Origin: Paludibacter sp.
GTDB lineage: Bacteria; Bacteroidota; Bacteroidia; Bacteroidales; Paludibacteraceae
Assembly: GCA_024709185.1 (NCBI GenBank)
Contig: JANJXE010000146.1
Location: forward strand, 1-22,865
DNA: 22,865 bases
Reading direction: 5' to 3'
Position 1 is the first letter of the stretch. Each line of letters starts with the position of its first letter. Of this stretch, positions 1-6,993 are shown one piece after another. Made by a program: the position numbers and the translations under genes. The notes below the pieces were generated by a model that saw only the letters and a program-made list of their open reading frames with translations, did not search any database and was not told the origin of the DNA.

Positions 1-127
1 CATACGAGGATGCGGTGAGGTTAACAGCTTCCTTCAGGATGTTTAGCTCTTCTGCTGTCAGTTTTTTCGTTGCGTCAAATTTCTTTGTCGCATATCTCCA
101 GTTCAATAATTCAGTTATCGTTTTCAT
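1..127 (-). CDS. Nitroreductase-family oxidoreductase, N-terminal fragment
   Basis: The first 42 codons of a minus-strand gene that runs off the left edge; it starts at the ATG at 127-125. The visible peptide contains NWRYATKKFD followed by KLTAEELNIL and AVNLTASSY, the usual N-terminus of FMN-dependent NAD(P)H nitroreductases of the NfsB type (short helix, R-[YR]-x-x-K-x-F/Y-D motif, then an L-T-x-S-S-x-G segment). Such enzymes reduce nitro compounds and quinones in the cytoplasm. The FMN and NAD(P)H sites lie outside the window, so the substrate cannot be judged. It follows the pirin gene on the same strand after a 151-bp gap that holds its own promoter. That promoter shares a duplicated operator with the pirin promoter, so the two genes are probably co-induced. 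Confidence 0.8.
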   Translation of the reverse strand, partial: MKTITELLNWRYATKKFDATKKLTAEELNILKEAVNLTASSY

Positions 128-169
128 ACCTTAATTTATAATGTTGTTTTTAGTTTTGGATTGATGATG

Positions 170-233
170 CAAAATTACATCGGTTTGAAGTCTGCCGGGT
201 TACAAAAACTCGTCGGGGTATTGCAAAAATCCG
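170..233 (-). promoter_or_regulatory. Nitroreductase promoter with duplicated operator
   Basis: Read on the minus strand, TAATTTTG (177-170) fits the Bacteroidota -7 consensus TAnnTTTG and lies about 43 bp before the ATG at 127. Upstream are two direct boxes, CGAGTTTTTGTAA (212-200) and CGGATTTTTGCAA (233-221), with starts exactly 21 bp apart. The proximal box ends 22 bp from the -7 element. The same two boxes at the same distances precede the pirin gene. No TTTG -33 box is seen at the usual spacing, which suggests activator dependence. The remainder of the 128-278 gap shows no gene or terminator. Confidence 0.6.
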
Positions 234-278
234 ATTAAGCAAGAGATATATGTCGTGATACTGGCTTTTGAGTGAAAG

Positions 279-992
279 TTACCACTGCATAGGAACTTCC
301 ATCAGTAATATCCGTGTATCCGCTGTGACTTTGAAATCCACCTGCGAAGTTTCGGTAATTCCCATTCCGTCGCGGCGGCTTAAAAGCTGGCCACCGACTT
401 CCAATTCGCCTTCCAGTACAAACACATAAAGCCCGTTGTCTTCCTTTTTCAGCGAATATTCCGAGCTTACTCCCTTGTCGAAACTGCCCAGGTGAAACCA
501 GGCCTGCTGGTGCACCCAAACGCCTTCGTCATCAGGGTTTGGCGACAAAATCTGATAAAAGGAATTGTGTTTCGCAATGTCCTTCAGCGTAATCTGATCG
601 TAGCGGGGAGTTACGTTTTTCGTTTCAGGAAAAACCCAGATTTGCAGAAAGCGAACTTCATCGGTAGCCGAATTGTTGTGCTCGCTGTGGTACACACCGG
701 TGCCCGCGCTCATTACCTGAACTTCGCCTTCTGAAATAACGGTGGTATTGCCCATGCTGTCCTTGTGCCTCAGTGATCCCGAAAGGGGAATCGACACAAT
801 TTCCATGTTGTCGTGGGGATGTGTTCCAAAACCCTGACCTCCTGCAACAGTATCGTCGTTTAAAACCCGGAGTGCTCCGAAATGAATACGCTGTGGGTCG
901 TAGTATCCCGCAAAACTAAAGGTGTGAAAGCTGTTGAGCCATCCGTGGTTGGCATGCCCACGTGTTGTTGATTTGTGCAAAATTGTCTTCAT
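279..992 (-). CDS. Pirin family protein (bicupin)
   Basis: A 237-residue cytoplasmic bicupin of normal family length. The N-terminal cupin has the metal ligands of human pirin at the expected spacing: H58 and H60 in GTHPHDNMEIVS, and H102 and E104 in GVYHSEHN. The C-terminal cupin (about 150-237) lacks a matching set, as is usual. Some pirins act as quercetin 2,3-dioxygenases and others bind partner proteins; the sequence does not decide which. I chose the ATG at 992: the reading frame stays open up to 1136, but those extra 48 residues are unlike pirin and would cover the promoter and operator. It lies upstream of a nitroreductase-type gene on the same strand. Each has its own promoter with a shared operator, which fits a response to electrophiles or quinones (inference). 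Confidence 0.9.
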   Translation of the reverse strand: MKTILHKSTTRGHANHGWLNSFHTFSFAGYYDPQRIHFGALRVLNDDTVAGGQGFGTHPHDNMEIVSIPLSGSLRHKDSMGNTTVISEGEVQVMSAGTGVYHSEHNNSATDEVRFLQIWVFPETKNVTPRYDQITLKDIAKHNSFYQILSPNPDDEGVWVHQQAWFHLGSFDKGVSSEYSLKKEDNGLYVFVLEGELEVGGQLLSRRDGMGITETSQVDFKVTADTRILLMEVPMQW

Positions 993-1006
993 ATCTTTTT
1001 TTGATA

Positions 1007-1074
1007 CAAAGGTAGTAGCACAACACCGGACCTTTACTACAAAAAATCGTTGCTTTGTTGTAAAAATCCGGTGT
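1007..1074 (-). promoter_or_regulatory. Pirin promoter with duplicated operator inside a dyad
   Basis: On the minus strand, TACCTTTG (1014-1007) is a good TAnnTTTG -7 element 14 bp before the pirin ATG, giving a very short leader. Direct boxes CGATTTTTTGTAG (1049-1037) and CGGATTTTTACAA (1070-1058) start 21 bp apart, and the proximal one ends 22 bp from the -7 element, exactly as at the nitroreductase promoter. The whole site is also an imperfect dyad: 21-nt arms at 1023-1043 and 1054-1074 match at 18 of 21 positions, beginning with ACACCGGA and ending with TCCGGTGT. Confidence 0.6.
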
Positions 1075-1106
1075 AAGCAATTTTTGTGGAAAATAATGAT
1101 GAAAAT

Positions 1107-1145
1107 CCTGTAGCAGAATTCGTAGTTACGAATCACTGCTTCAGG
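1107..1145 (-). terminator. Long hairpin ending the hydBAC transcript
   Basis: A near-continuous stem-loop: CCTG/CAGG (1107-1110 and 1142-1145), AGCAG/CTGCT (1112-1116 and 1136-1140) and ATTCGTA/TACGAAT (1118-1124 and 1127-1133) around a 2-nt loop, interrupted by small bulges. On the minus strand it begins 38 bp past the hydC stop and is followed by an ATTTTCATCATTATTTT stretch. That suits an intrinsic terminator, although the U-tract is broken by C and A. It separates hydBAC from the pirin promoter. Confidence 0.6.
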
Positions 1146-1182
1146 GTGTTTCTGTTACAGTTCAGAAGTCCTGCTAACAGAC

Positions 1183-1674
1183 TTAATGCAGTTCTTCTGC
1201 TTTCTCTACATATTCGTCGATGATTTTCTTCACCTGAAGCGGGGTTACATTTCCAAACACCTTACTGCCAATCGATACTACCGGGGCCAGCGAACAGGCG
1301 CCCACACAACGCAGTGTCGATAGAGTGAAAATGCCATCTTCGGTTGTGCCTCCGACTTTCACCTTCAACCGACGCTTGAATTCGTCGAGAATCAGCTCGC
1401 TTCCTTTCACATAACAGGCTGTTCCCATGCAAATGGAAATGTCGAACTTCCCTTTGGGAACCATCGTGAAGAAGGAATAAAAGGTCACTACTCCATACAC
1501 CCGTGCATCCGGGATGTTCAGTTCACCGGCTATCACATGCTGTACCTCCACAGGCAGATAGCCCAACTCATCCTGTGCTTCGTGCAACACGTTTATCAGT
1601 TCGTGTTCGTCGTTACGGTATTTTTTGCATAACTCCACCAGAAATTTCCGGCTGTTTTCCGAAAGTGTTGCCAT
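1183..1674 (-). CDS. hydC: NADH-dependent [FeFe]-hydrogenase, gamma (NuoE-like) subunit
   Basis: A 163-residue subunit of a soluble HydABC-type hydrogenase, homologous to NuoE of complex I. It has a helical N-terminus (about 5-60, with the ELGYLP and YGVVTFYSFF segments typical of the family) and a thioredoxin-like ferredoxin domain whose [2Fe-2S] ligands are visible as C82 and C87 (CMGTAC) and C123 and C127 (CVGAC). In known complexes this cluster sits beside the flavin of HydB. I chose the ATG at 1674, one base after the hydA stop (TGATATG), which points to translational coupling. The alternative TTG at 1692 would add six residues inside hydA. It is the last gene of hydB-hydA-hydC and is followed by the hairpin at 1107-1145. 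Confidence 0.93.
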   Translation of the reverse strand: MATLSENSRKFLVELCKKYRNDEHELINVLHEAQDELGYLPVEVQHVIAGELNIPDARVYGVVTFYSFFTMVPKGKFDISICMGTACYVKGSELILDEFKRRLKVKVGGTTEDGIFTLSTLRCVGACSLAPVVSIGSKVFGNVTPLQVKKIIDEYVEKAEELH

Positions 1675-1675
1675 A

Positions 1676-3427
1676 TCAGTATTTTTTATCAAAATAATGG
1701 GTGTGTAATAGTAAATGTGCCAGATTGCTCATCGGAGCTCCCAGGAAGTTTTTGTACAATGCCTGGATATAGGGATTCTCGTGCGACTTGCGCAACTTCT
1801 TCGAACCATCTTCGGAGTACAAAGCCAGCTGCCTTTTCTTCAGAATTTCCACATGTCCGTGGTGGTAAGGCTGACCTCCACCGCCGATACATCCTCCCGG
1901 GCACGACATAATTTCAATGGCATGGAAATGACTTTTCCCGCTGCGGATATCTTCCAGTAGCTTGCGGGCATTTCCCAGACCGTGAGCGATACCTATTCTT
2001 AAAGGCAGACCGTCGAAATCGATGGTGGCTTCACGCAATCCATCCATCCCGCGGAGTTCTTCGAATTCCAGTTTGGGTAAGTCTTTGCCTGTATGTACTT
2101 CATAAGCTGTACGCACCGCTGCTTCAATCACACCGCCTGTGGTTCCGAAAATAACTCCTGCACCGGTCGATTCACCCAGTGGCTGGTCGAAATCTTCATC
2201 GGGAAGCATATTCAGATCGATATTACACAACTTGATGAGTCGCGCCAGCTCGCGGGTCGAAAGTACAATATCCACATCGGGATTTCCATTTTGCTGGAAT
2301 TCCGGACGGGCACGTTCGTATTTTTTTGCCAGACAAGGCATAATCGACACAACGATTAAGTCCTTACGGTCGATTTTCAGCATGTCGGCGAAATAGGTTT
2401 TGGCAATGGCGCCAAACATCTGCTGCGGGGATCGGGCTGTCGATGGAATATCGCGCATATCGGGGAACTGGTGTTCAAAGAAATTTACCCATGCCGGGCA
2501 GCAGGAAGTAAGAATCGGTAGTTTAACATCTTTATCGCCTGCCAGATATCCTTTCAGACGGCGCAGCATTTCGGTGCCTTCTTCCATGATTGTAAGGTCG
2601 GCAGCAAAGTCGGTATCGAATACATGGTGGAAACCTAAACGACGTAGTGCGGCAACCATTTTGCCGGTAACAAGAGTGCCCGGTGCGTTGCCGAACTCCT
2701 CACCCAATGCGGCGCGCACTGCCGGAGCAGTTTGTACGATAACTGTTTTTGTTGGATCATTAAGTGCACGTACTACTTTGGCACTTTCATCAATTTCGGT
2801 AAGCGCACCGGTAGGACATACAGCCACACACTGTCCGCAGAAGGTACACACCGAATTAATCAGGTCTTTGTCGAAGGCCGGTGCCACCACAGAATGAAAA
2901 CCGCGGTTCACAGCGCCCAGACAGCCAACAGTTTGCACATCATTACACATCATTTCGCAGCGACGACACAAAATACATTTGTTCGGATCGCGCGAAATAG
3001 CAGGAGAATTGCCTTTGCGAACGTGTGTTTTTTCTCCTTCGTAGTGCAGCTCGCGAATACCCAGCCGGTCGGCCAGACTTTGCAGTTCACAGTCGCCCGC
3101 CTTTGCGCAGGTAAGGCATTCGGCCGGGTGGTTCGACAGGATTAGTTCCATCACCGTACGGCGGGCGTTAATCACCCGCATCGAGTGTGTTTTAATGTCC
3201 ATGCCGTCTTCCACTTCCGTACAGCAAGAGGGAACCAGGTTTTTACGTCCTTTTACCTCCACCACACAAATGCGGCATCCTCCGGGTTTATTTTCAATAT
3301 TAATATCGTGCAATTTCATGTAACACAACGATGGAATCTCAATTCCAATGCTCTGAGCGGCTTCAAGAACCGTAAGGCCTTTTTTTACAGTGTGTTGTGT
3401 GTTATCGATGGTGATTTTTACGCTCAT
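1676..3427 (-). CDS. hydA: NADH-dependent [FeFe]-hydrogenase, catalytic (alpha) subunit
   Basis: A 583-residue cytoplasmic catalytic subunit. In order: a [2Fe-2S] ferredoxin domain (C35, C51, C54, C68 or C69), a His-ligated NuoG-type [4Fe-4S] site (H100, C104, C107, C113), two [4Fe-4S] clusters (CILCRRCEMMC at 151-161 and CTFCGQCVAVCP at 194-205), then the H-cluster domain. The three H-cluster signatures are intact: TSCCPAW (307-313), MPCLAKKYE (363-371) and EIMSCPGGCIGGGGQP (505-520). By alignment with CpI, C309 is the proton-transfer cysteine and C310, C365, C509 and C513 are the ligands. The C-terminus (about 525-583) is the small-subunit-like tail. There is no room for the extra C-terminal [2Fe-2S] domain of longer homologues such as Thermotoga HydA. 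It makes or uses H2 with NADH and possibly ferredoxin. It starts 12 bp after hydB. The maturases HydEFG are not in the window. Confidence 0.96.
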   Translation of the reverse strand: MSVKITIDNTQHTVKKGLTVLEAAQSIGIEIPSLCYMKLHDINIENKPGGCRICVVEVKGRKNLVPSCCTEVEDGMDIKTHSMRVINARRTVMELILSNHPAECLTCAKAGDCELQSLADRLGIRELHYEGEKTHVRKGNSPAISRDPNKCILCRRCEMMCNDVQTVGCLGAVNRGFHSVVAPAFDKDLINSVCTFCGQCVAVCPTGALTEIDESAKVVRALNDPTKTVIVQTAPAVRAALGEEFGNAPGTLVTGKMVAALRRLGFHHVFDTDFAADLTIMEEGTEMLRRLKGYLAGDKDVKLPILTSCCPAWVNFFEHQFPDMRDIPSTARSPQQMFGAIAKTYFADMLKIDRKDLIVVSIMPCLAKKYERARPEFQQNGNPDVDIVLSTRELARLIKLCNIDLNMLPDEDFDQPLGESTGAGVIFGTTGGVIEAAVRTAYEVHTGKDLPKLEFEELRGMDGLREATIDFDGLPLRIGIAHGLGNARKLLEDIRSGKSHFHAIEIMSCPGGCIGGGGQPYHHGHVEILKKRQLALYSEDGSKKLRKSHENPYIQALYKNFLGAPMSNLAHLLLHTHYFDKKY

Positions 3428-3439
3428 TTTTCAGAAAAT

Positions 3440-5191
3440 TTAATTGATGATGATGGCATTGAATTTACACTTGCTGAAGCAGATGCCGCATTTGATACAC
3501 TGGTTATCGAGAATGGTATGCACTTCACCTTTGTCGCCGTAGATGGCTTCCACCGGACAATTGCGGAAACAAACGGTACAACCTGTACATTTGTCGGCCA
3601 CTATCACATAGTGAATCAGTTCTTTACACTGGTGAGCATGACAGAAATGTTCATCGATATGAGCCACGTATTCGTCGTGAAACTGGTTGAGTGTCGATAA
3701 TACAGGATTGGGCGATGTTTGTCCCAGTCCGCACAAGGATGTGTCTTTAATTACTACGGATAAATCTTTTATCTTCTGAAGATCCGACATATTGGCTTTT
3801 CCATCGGTAATGCGTTCGAGCATTTCATATAGGCGCTTGTTGCCGATACGACAGGGTGCACATTTTCCACAGGATTCGTCAATCGAAAATTCGAGGTAGA
3901 ATTTGGCCATCGAAACCATACAGTCGTCTTCGTCGAGCACAATCATACCGCCCGAACCCATCATCGATCCCGCTTCCAGCAGATGCTCGTAGTCGATAGG
4001 TGTGTCGAGGTACTTTTCGCTCAGGCAACCTCCTGATGGACCTCCGGTTTGTACCGCTTTGAATTTCTTAATTCCCTTGATACCACCGCCAATTTCGAAG
4101 ATGATTTCCCGGAGGGTGGTTCCCATGGGCACTTCAATGAGTCCGGTGCGTTTGATTTTTCCGGCCAGGGCAAATACCTTGGTTCCTTTCGAAGTAGCAG
4201 TGCCAATCGATGCAAACCATTCCGAGCCGTTGCGAATGATGGCCGGGATATTGGCTAAGGTTTCAACATTGTTCACGCAGGTAGGTTTGCCCATGTATCC
4301 TTTAACCGAAGGGTAGGGTGGTTTGAAGGTAGGTTCGCCGCGCATCCCTTCCATCGAATGTATCAGTGCCGTTTCCTCACCACAAACGAAAGCACCGGCA
4401 CCGTACCTTATTTCGATATCGAAGCTAAAACGGGAATTCAGAATATTTTCTCCCAGGAATCCTTGTTCGCGTGCTTGGTGTAATGCGGTTTTTAATCGGC
4501 TGATAGCCAGTGGATATTCAGCACGGATATATACCAGGCCTTTGTTGGCACCGATACTGTACCCACAGATAATCATCGCTTCTATCACCGAGTGTGGATC
4601 GCCTTCGAGCACCGAACGGTCCATAAAGGCGCCGGGGTCGCCCTCATCGGCATTACACACCACGTATTTCACATCGCTTTTCGATTTGCGGGTGTTTTCC
4701 CATTTCAAACCGGTAGGATAGCCACCGCCTCCTCTGCCGCGCAAACCCGACGCTTTCATCTCTGAAATAACTTTTTCGGGCTTCATGGTTACGCATTTCA
4801 TAAGGGCTTTGTAGCCTTCGCGGTCGATATACTCCTGTATGTTCTCAGGGTCAATCTCTCCACAGTTTTTCAGGGCAATCTTAAACTGTTTTTTGCTAAA
4901 ATCCCCTTCCGGAGGAATAATCCCTTCGGTTTTGTCGCCTTTCAGCAGGAAATGATCGATGATGTCGCGTGCACGTTCTTCGTTCACATTGCCGAAATAC
5001 ACCGGCTCGCGTCCGGGAAGGGTAATGGAGATGGTCGGCTCAGCATAACAATGACCCATACAGCCGGTTTTCACCAGTTGGGCCGGATAGTTAAGCCTGG
5101 AAAGCTCTTTATCGAATAAATTCAGGATGTCCTGCGTGCCCGAGGCGATTCCGCAGGTGCCCATGGCAAATTTAATAATGGTATTTTCCAT
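3440..5191 (-). CDS. hydB: NADH-dependent [FeFe]-hydrogenase, beta (NuoF-like) subunit
   Basis: A 583-residue flavoprotein subunit that exchanges electrons with NAD(H). In order: an N-terminal thioredoxin-like ferredoxin domain (about 1-85), the FMN/NADH-binding NuoF core (RGRGGGGYPTGLKW at 151-164, GAGAFVCGEETAL at 264-276), an SLBB region, the [4Fe-4S] site SCGKCAPCR with C441, C444, C447 and C487, a Cys/His-rich linker (C517, H518, H520, C522) that could bind metal, and a C-terminal 2x[4Fe-4S] ferredoxin (CTGCTVCFRNC at 535-545 and CIKCGICFSKC at 565-575). The N-terminal domain has C13, C44 and C48, but an alanine where the first cysteine of the C-x4-C pair is expected. I chose the ATG at 5191; the frame is open to 5278 but crosses the promoter. 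It is the first gene of the operon and is divergent from the sulfatase. Confidence 0.95.
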   Translation of the reverse strand: MENTIIKFAMGTCGIASGTQDILNLFDKELSRLNYPAQLVKTGCMGHCYAEPTISITLPGREPVYFGNVNEERARDIIDHFLLKGDKTEGIIPPEGDFSKKQFKIALKNCGEIDPENIQEYIDREGYKALMKCVTMKPEKVISEMKASGLRGRGGGGYPTGLKWENTRKSKSDVKYVVCNADEGDPGAFMDRSVLEGDPHSVIEAMIICGYSIGANKGLVYIRAEYPLAISRLKTALHQAREQGFLGENILNSRFSFDIEIRYGAGAFVCGEETALIHSMEGMRGEPTFKPPYPSVKGYMGKPTCVNNVETLANIPAIIRNGSEWFASIGTATSKGTKVFALAGKIKRTGLIEVPMGTTLREIIFEIGGGIKGIKKFKAVQTGGPSGGCLSEKYLDTPIDYEHLLEAGSMMGSGGMIVLDEDDCMVSMAKFYLEFSIDESCGKCAPCRIGNKRLYEMLERITDGKANMSDLQKIKDLSVVIKDTSLCGLGQTSPNPVLSTLNQFHDEYVAHIDEHFCHAHQCKELIHYVIVADKCTGCTVCFRNCPVEAIYGDKGEVHTILDNQCIKCGICFSKCKFNAIIIN

Positions 5192-5232
5192 TCCTTGGTT
5201 TTTTTTATAGTGTTTTAAGGAAATAGCAGATG

Positions 5233-5240
5233 CAAAGATA
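5233..5240 (-). promoter_or_regulatory. Probable -7 element of hydBAC
   Basis: TATCTTTG on the minus strand matches TAnnTTTG, 41 bp before the hydB ATG. The sequence upstream is A/T-rich and shows no clear TTTG -33 box and no paired boxes of the kind seen at the pirin or envelope promoters. No Rex-like operator was recognised. Confidence 0.5.
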
Positions 5241-5372
5241 AAAAATATTTTGAAATAAAGAAATTTTTCCGTAATCATTTAGAATGAAAATAAGTTAAGT
5301 ATATGGTGAGAAATTGAACGATATAATCCCTGATTACGGACGATAACAAACCCTTTATTCAAAAAAGAAATC

Positions 5373-5380
5373 TACTTTTG
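5373..5380 (+). promoter_or_regulatory. Probable -7 element of the sulfatase gene
   Basis: TACTTTTG matches TAnnTTTG and lies 27 bp before the ATG at 5408. No good -33 box is visible. The 5192-5407 gap is the divergent promoter region between hydB and the sulfatase; nothing else was recognised in it. Confidence 0.45.
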
Positions 5381-5407
5381 TAGCCGACTAATTAATTCCT
5401 TTGAAGT

Positions 5408-6934
5408 ATGCGTATATCTTTATTGACGAGTGCGGCGCTTTTCGCCACCGGATCGCTATCGGCATCCGATCATCCGAATATAGTATTAATCATTGCCGAC
5501 GACCTGGGCTATGGTGATGTAAGTGCCCAGGGAGCCACAGGCCTGCAAACGCCCAACTTCGACCGATTGGCCAACAGTGGGGTGCGGTTTACCAATGGCT
5601 ATGCTACTTCGGCTACATCCACACCGAGCAGGTATGGATTTTTTACGGGGATGTATCCCTGGAAAAATGCGAATGCGGCTATCCTGCCCGGCGATGCTCC
5701 ATTGATTTTCAGGGAGGATGAATTTACCTTACCCAAAATGCTGCAAAAGGCAGGCTATACCACGGCTGCTATTGGCAAATGGCACCTGGGAATGGGGCGG
5801 GGCGACAATAACTGGAACGAGCCCGTGAAGCCCGGTGCACGGGAAGTGGGTTTCGATTATTCTAACCTGATTGCGGCTACCAACGACCGCACCCCGACGG
5901 TGTATGTTGAAAATGGTAATGTGGTAGGTCTCGACCCATCGGATCCGTTATTTGTAAGTTATGTCCTTAATTTTAAAGGCGAACCCACCGGAAAAACCCA
6001 TCCTCATCTGCTAAAAATGCATCCTTCGAAACACCAGGGTCACGATAATTCTATCCACAATGGTATTTCGCGGATTGGTTATCAGAAAGGGGGCAAAAGC
6101 GCGTTGTGGACCGATGAGGATATGGCGGATTATTTCACCGAGTTGGCTATTGATTTTATTGATGATAACAAGGAGAAGCCGTTTTTCCTGTATTTTGGAC
6201 TGCATCAGCCGCATGTGCCCCGCACGCCAAATTCCCGTTTTGTAGGAAAAAGCGGGATGGGACCGCGGGGAGATGCCATTCTGGAGGCCGACTGGAGTAC
6301 GGGTGAAATCATCAACCATCTGGAAAAAAGAGGTTTGCTGGAAAATACCCTGATTATTTTCTCGAGCGATAATGGTCCGGTGCTCGACGATGGGTATCAG
6401 GATGATGCCGTAGAGAAACTGGGGAATCATCAGCCTACAGGTGGTTTAAGAGGTGGCAAATACAGTTTGTTCGAAGCGGGCACGCGCGTTCCGTTTTTTG
6501 TTTACTGGAAAGGAAAAACCCGGCAACGGGTCTCGGATGCAATCGTAACACAGCTCGACCTGATGGGTTCGGTAGCGGCATTGGTGAAGCAACCTCTTCC
6601 CGAAGGGCTCGATACCCGCAACTACCTGGATGTCTGGCTGGGAAAATCGAAAAAGGGACGCGAAGAAATTATCCTGGAGGCTCAGGGACGACTGGCCCTG
6701 CGCAGCGGCGACTGGGTGTATCTGCCACCTTACAAGGGTGAAGAACGAAATATCACCCAAAACGAACTGGGTAATTTGCCGCAGGGTGGATTATTCAACC
6801 TGAAAAAAGACCCGGGACAACAGCTCAATCTCATCCAAAAGGAAACGAAACGGGCAGCCAAACTGAAAGCCCGTTTTGAAGTACTTACAAAAGATAAAAA
6901 AGTAGCTCAAACCGTGGTTCCTGTTTCGAATTAA
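5408..6934 (+). CDS. Ser-type sulfatase (arylsulfatase A-like, family S1)
   Basis: A 508-residue exported sulfatase. A probable signal peptide covers about residues 1-19 (ending SLSA). The alkaline-phosphatase fold follows: the calcium/active-site pair D31-D32 (IIADDLGYGD), the sulfatase signature STPSRYGFFTG at 71-81, GKWHLG at 123-128, LHQPHVP and SSDNGP. The signature begins with Ser rather than Cys, so formylglycine would be made from S71. That is done only by the anaerobic radical-SAM maturase, and one is encoded next door. The likely role is removing sulfate from a glycan or aryl ester in the periplasm; no carbohydrate-active neighbour indicates the substrate. No T9SS domain is present. 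The C-terminal third (QGRLALRSGDWVYL) is typical of S1 enzymes. Confidence 0.93.
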   Translation: MRISLLTSAALFATGSLSASDHPNIVLIIADDLGYGDVSAQGATGLQTPNFDRLANSGVRFTNGYATSATSTPSRYGFFTGMYPWKNANAAILPGDAPLIFREDEFTLPKMLQKAGYTTAAIGKWHLGMGRGDNNWNEPVKPGAREVGFDYSNLIAATNDRTPTVYVENGNVVGLDPSDPLFVSYVLNFKGEPTGKTHPHLLKMHPSKHQGHDNSIHNGISRIGYQKGGKSALWTDEDMADYFTELAIDFIDDNKEKPFFLYFGLHQPHVPRTPNSRFVGKSGMGPRGDAILEADWSTGEIINHLEKRGLLENTLIIFSSDNGPVLDDGYQDDAVEKLGNHQPTGGLRGGKYSLFEAGTRVPFFVYWKGKTRQRVSDAIVTQLDLMGSVAALVKQPLPEGLDTRNYLDVWLGKSKKGREEIILEAQGRLALRSGDWVYLPPYKGEERNITQNELGNLPQGGLFNLKKDPGQQLNLIQKETKRAAKLKARFEVLTKDKKVAQTVVPVSN

Positions 6935-6957
6935 CGTATTTTTCCGGGGTAAAACTG

Positions 6958-6965
6958 TATATTTG
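6958..6965 (+). promoter_or_regulatory. Possible -7 element before the sulfatase maturase gene
   Basis: TATATTTG fits TAnnTTTG and sits 28 bp before the ATG at 6994, in the 59-bp gap after the sulfatase stop. It may give the maturase its own transcript in addition to read-through. No -33 box is clear. Confidence 0.4.
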
Positions 6966-6993
6966 CAGGATTAATTCAATAGATTGTATAAAA

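Noticed and set aside
993..1136. N-terminal extension of the pirin reading frame
   Set aside because: The extra 48 residues do not look like pirin and overlap the -7 element and operator; the ATG at 992 gives the family's N-terminus.
1150..1170. TTACAGTTCA resembling a P1-P3 half-site
   Set aside because: There is no second box 21 bp away and no -7 element at the right distance; it lies in the hydC trailer.
5192..5278. Upstream start of hydB
   Set aside because: The added residues are hydrophobic and A/T-driven and cross the TATCTTTG promoter element.
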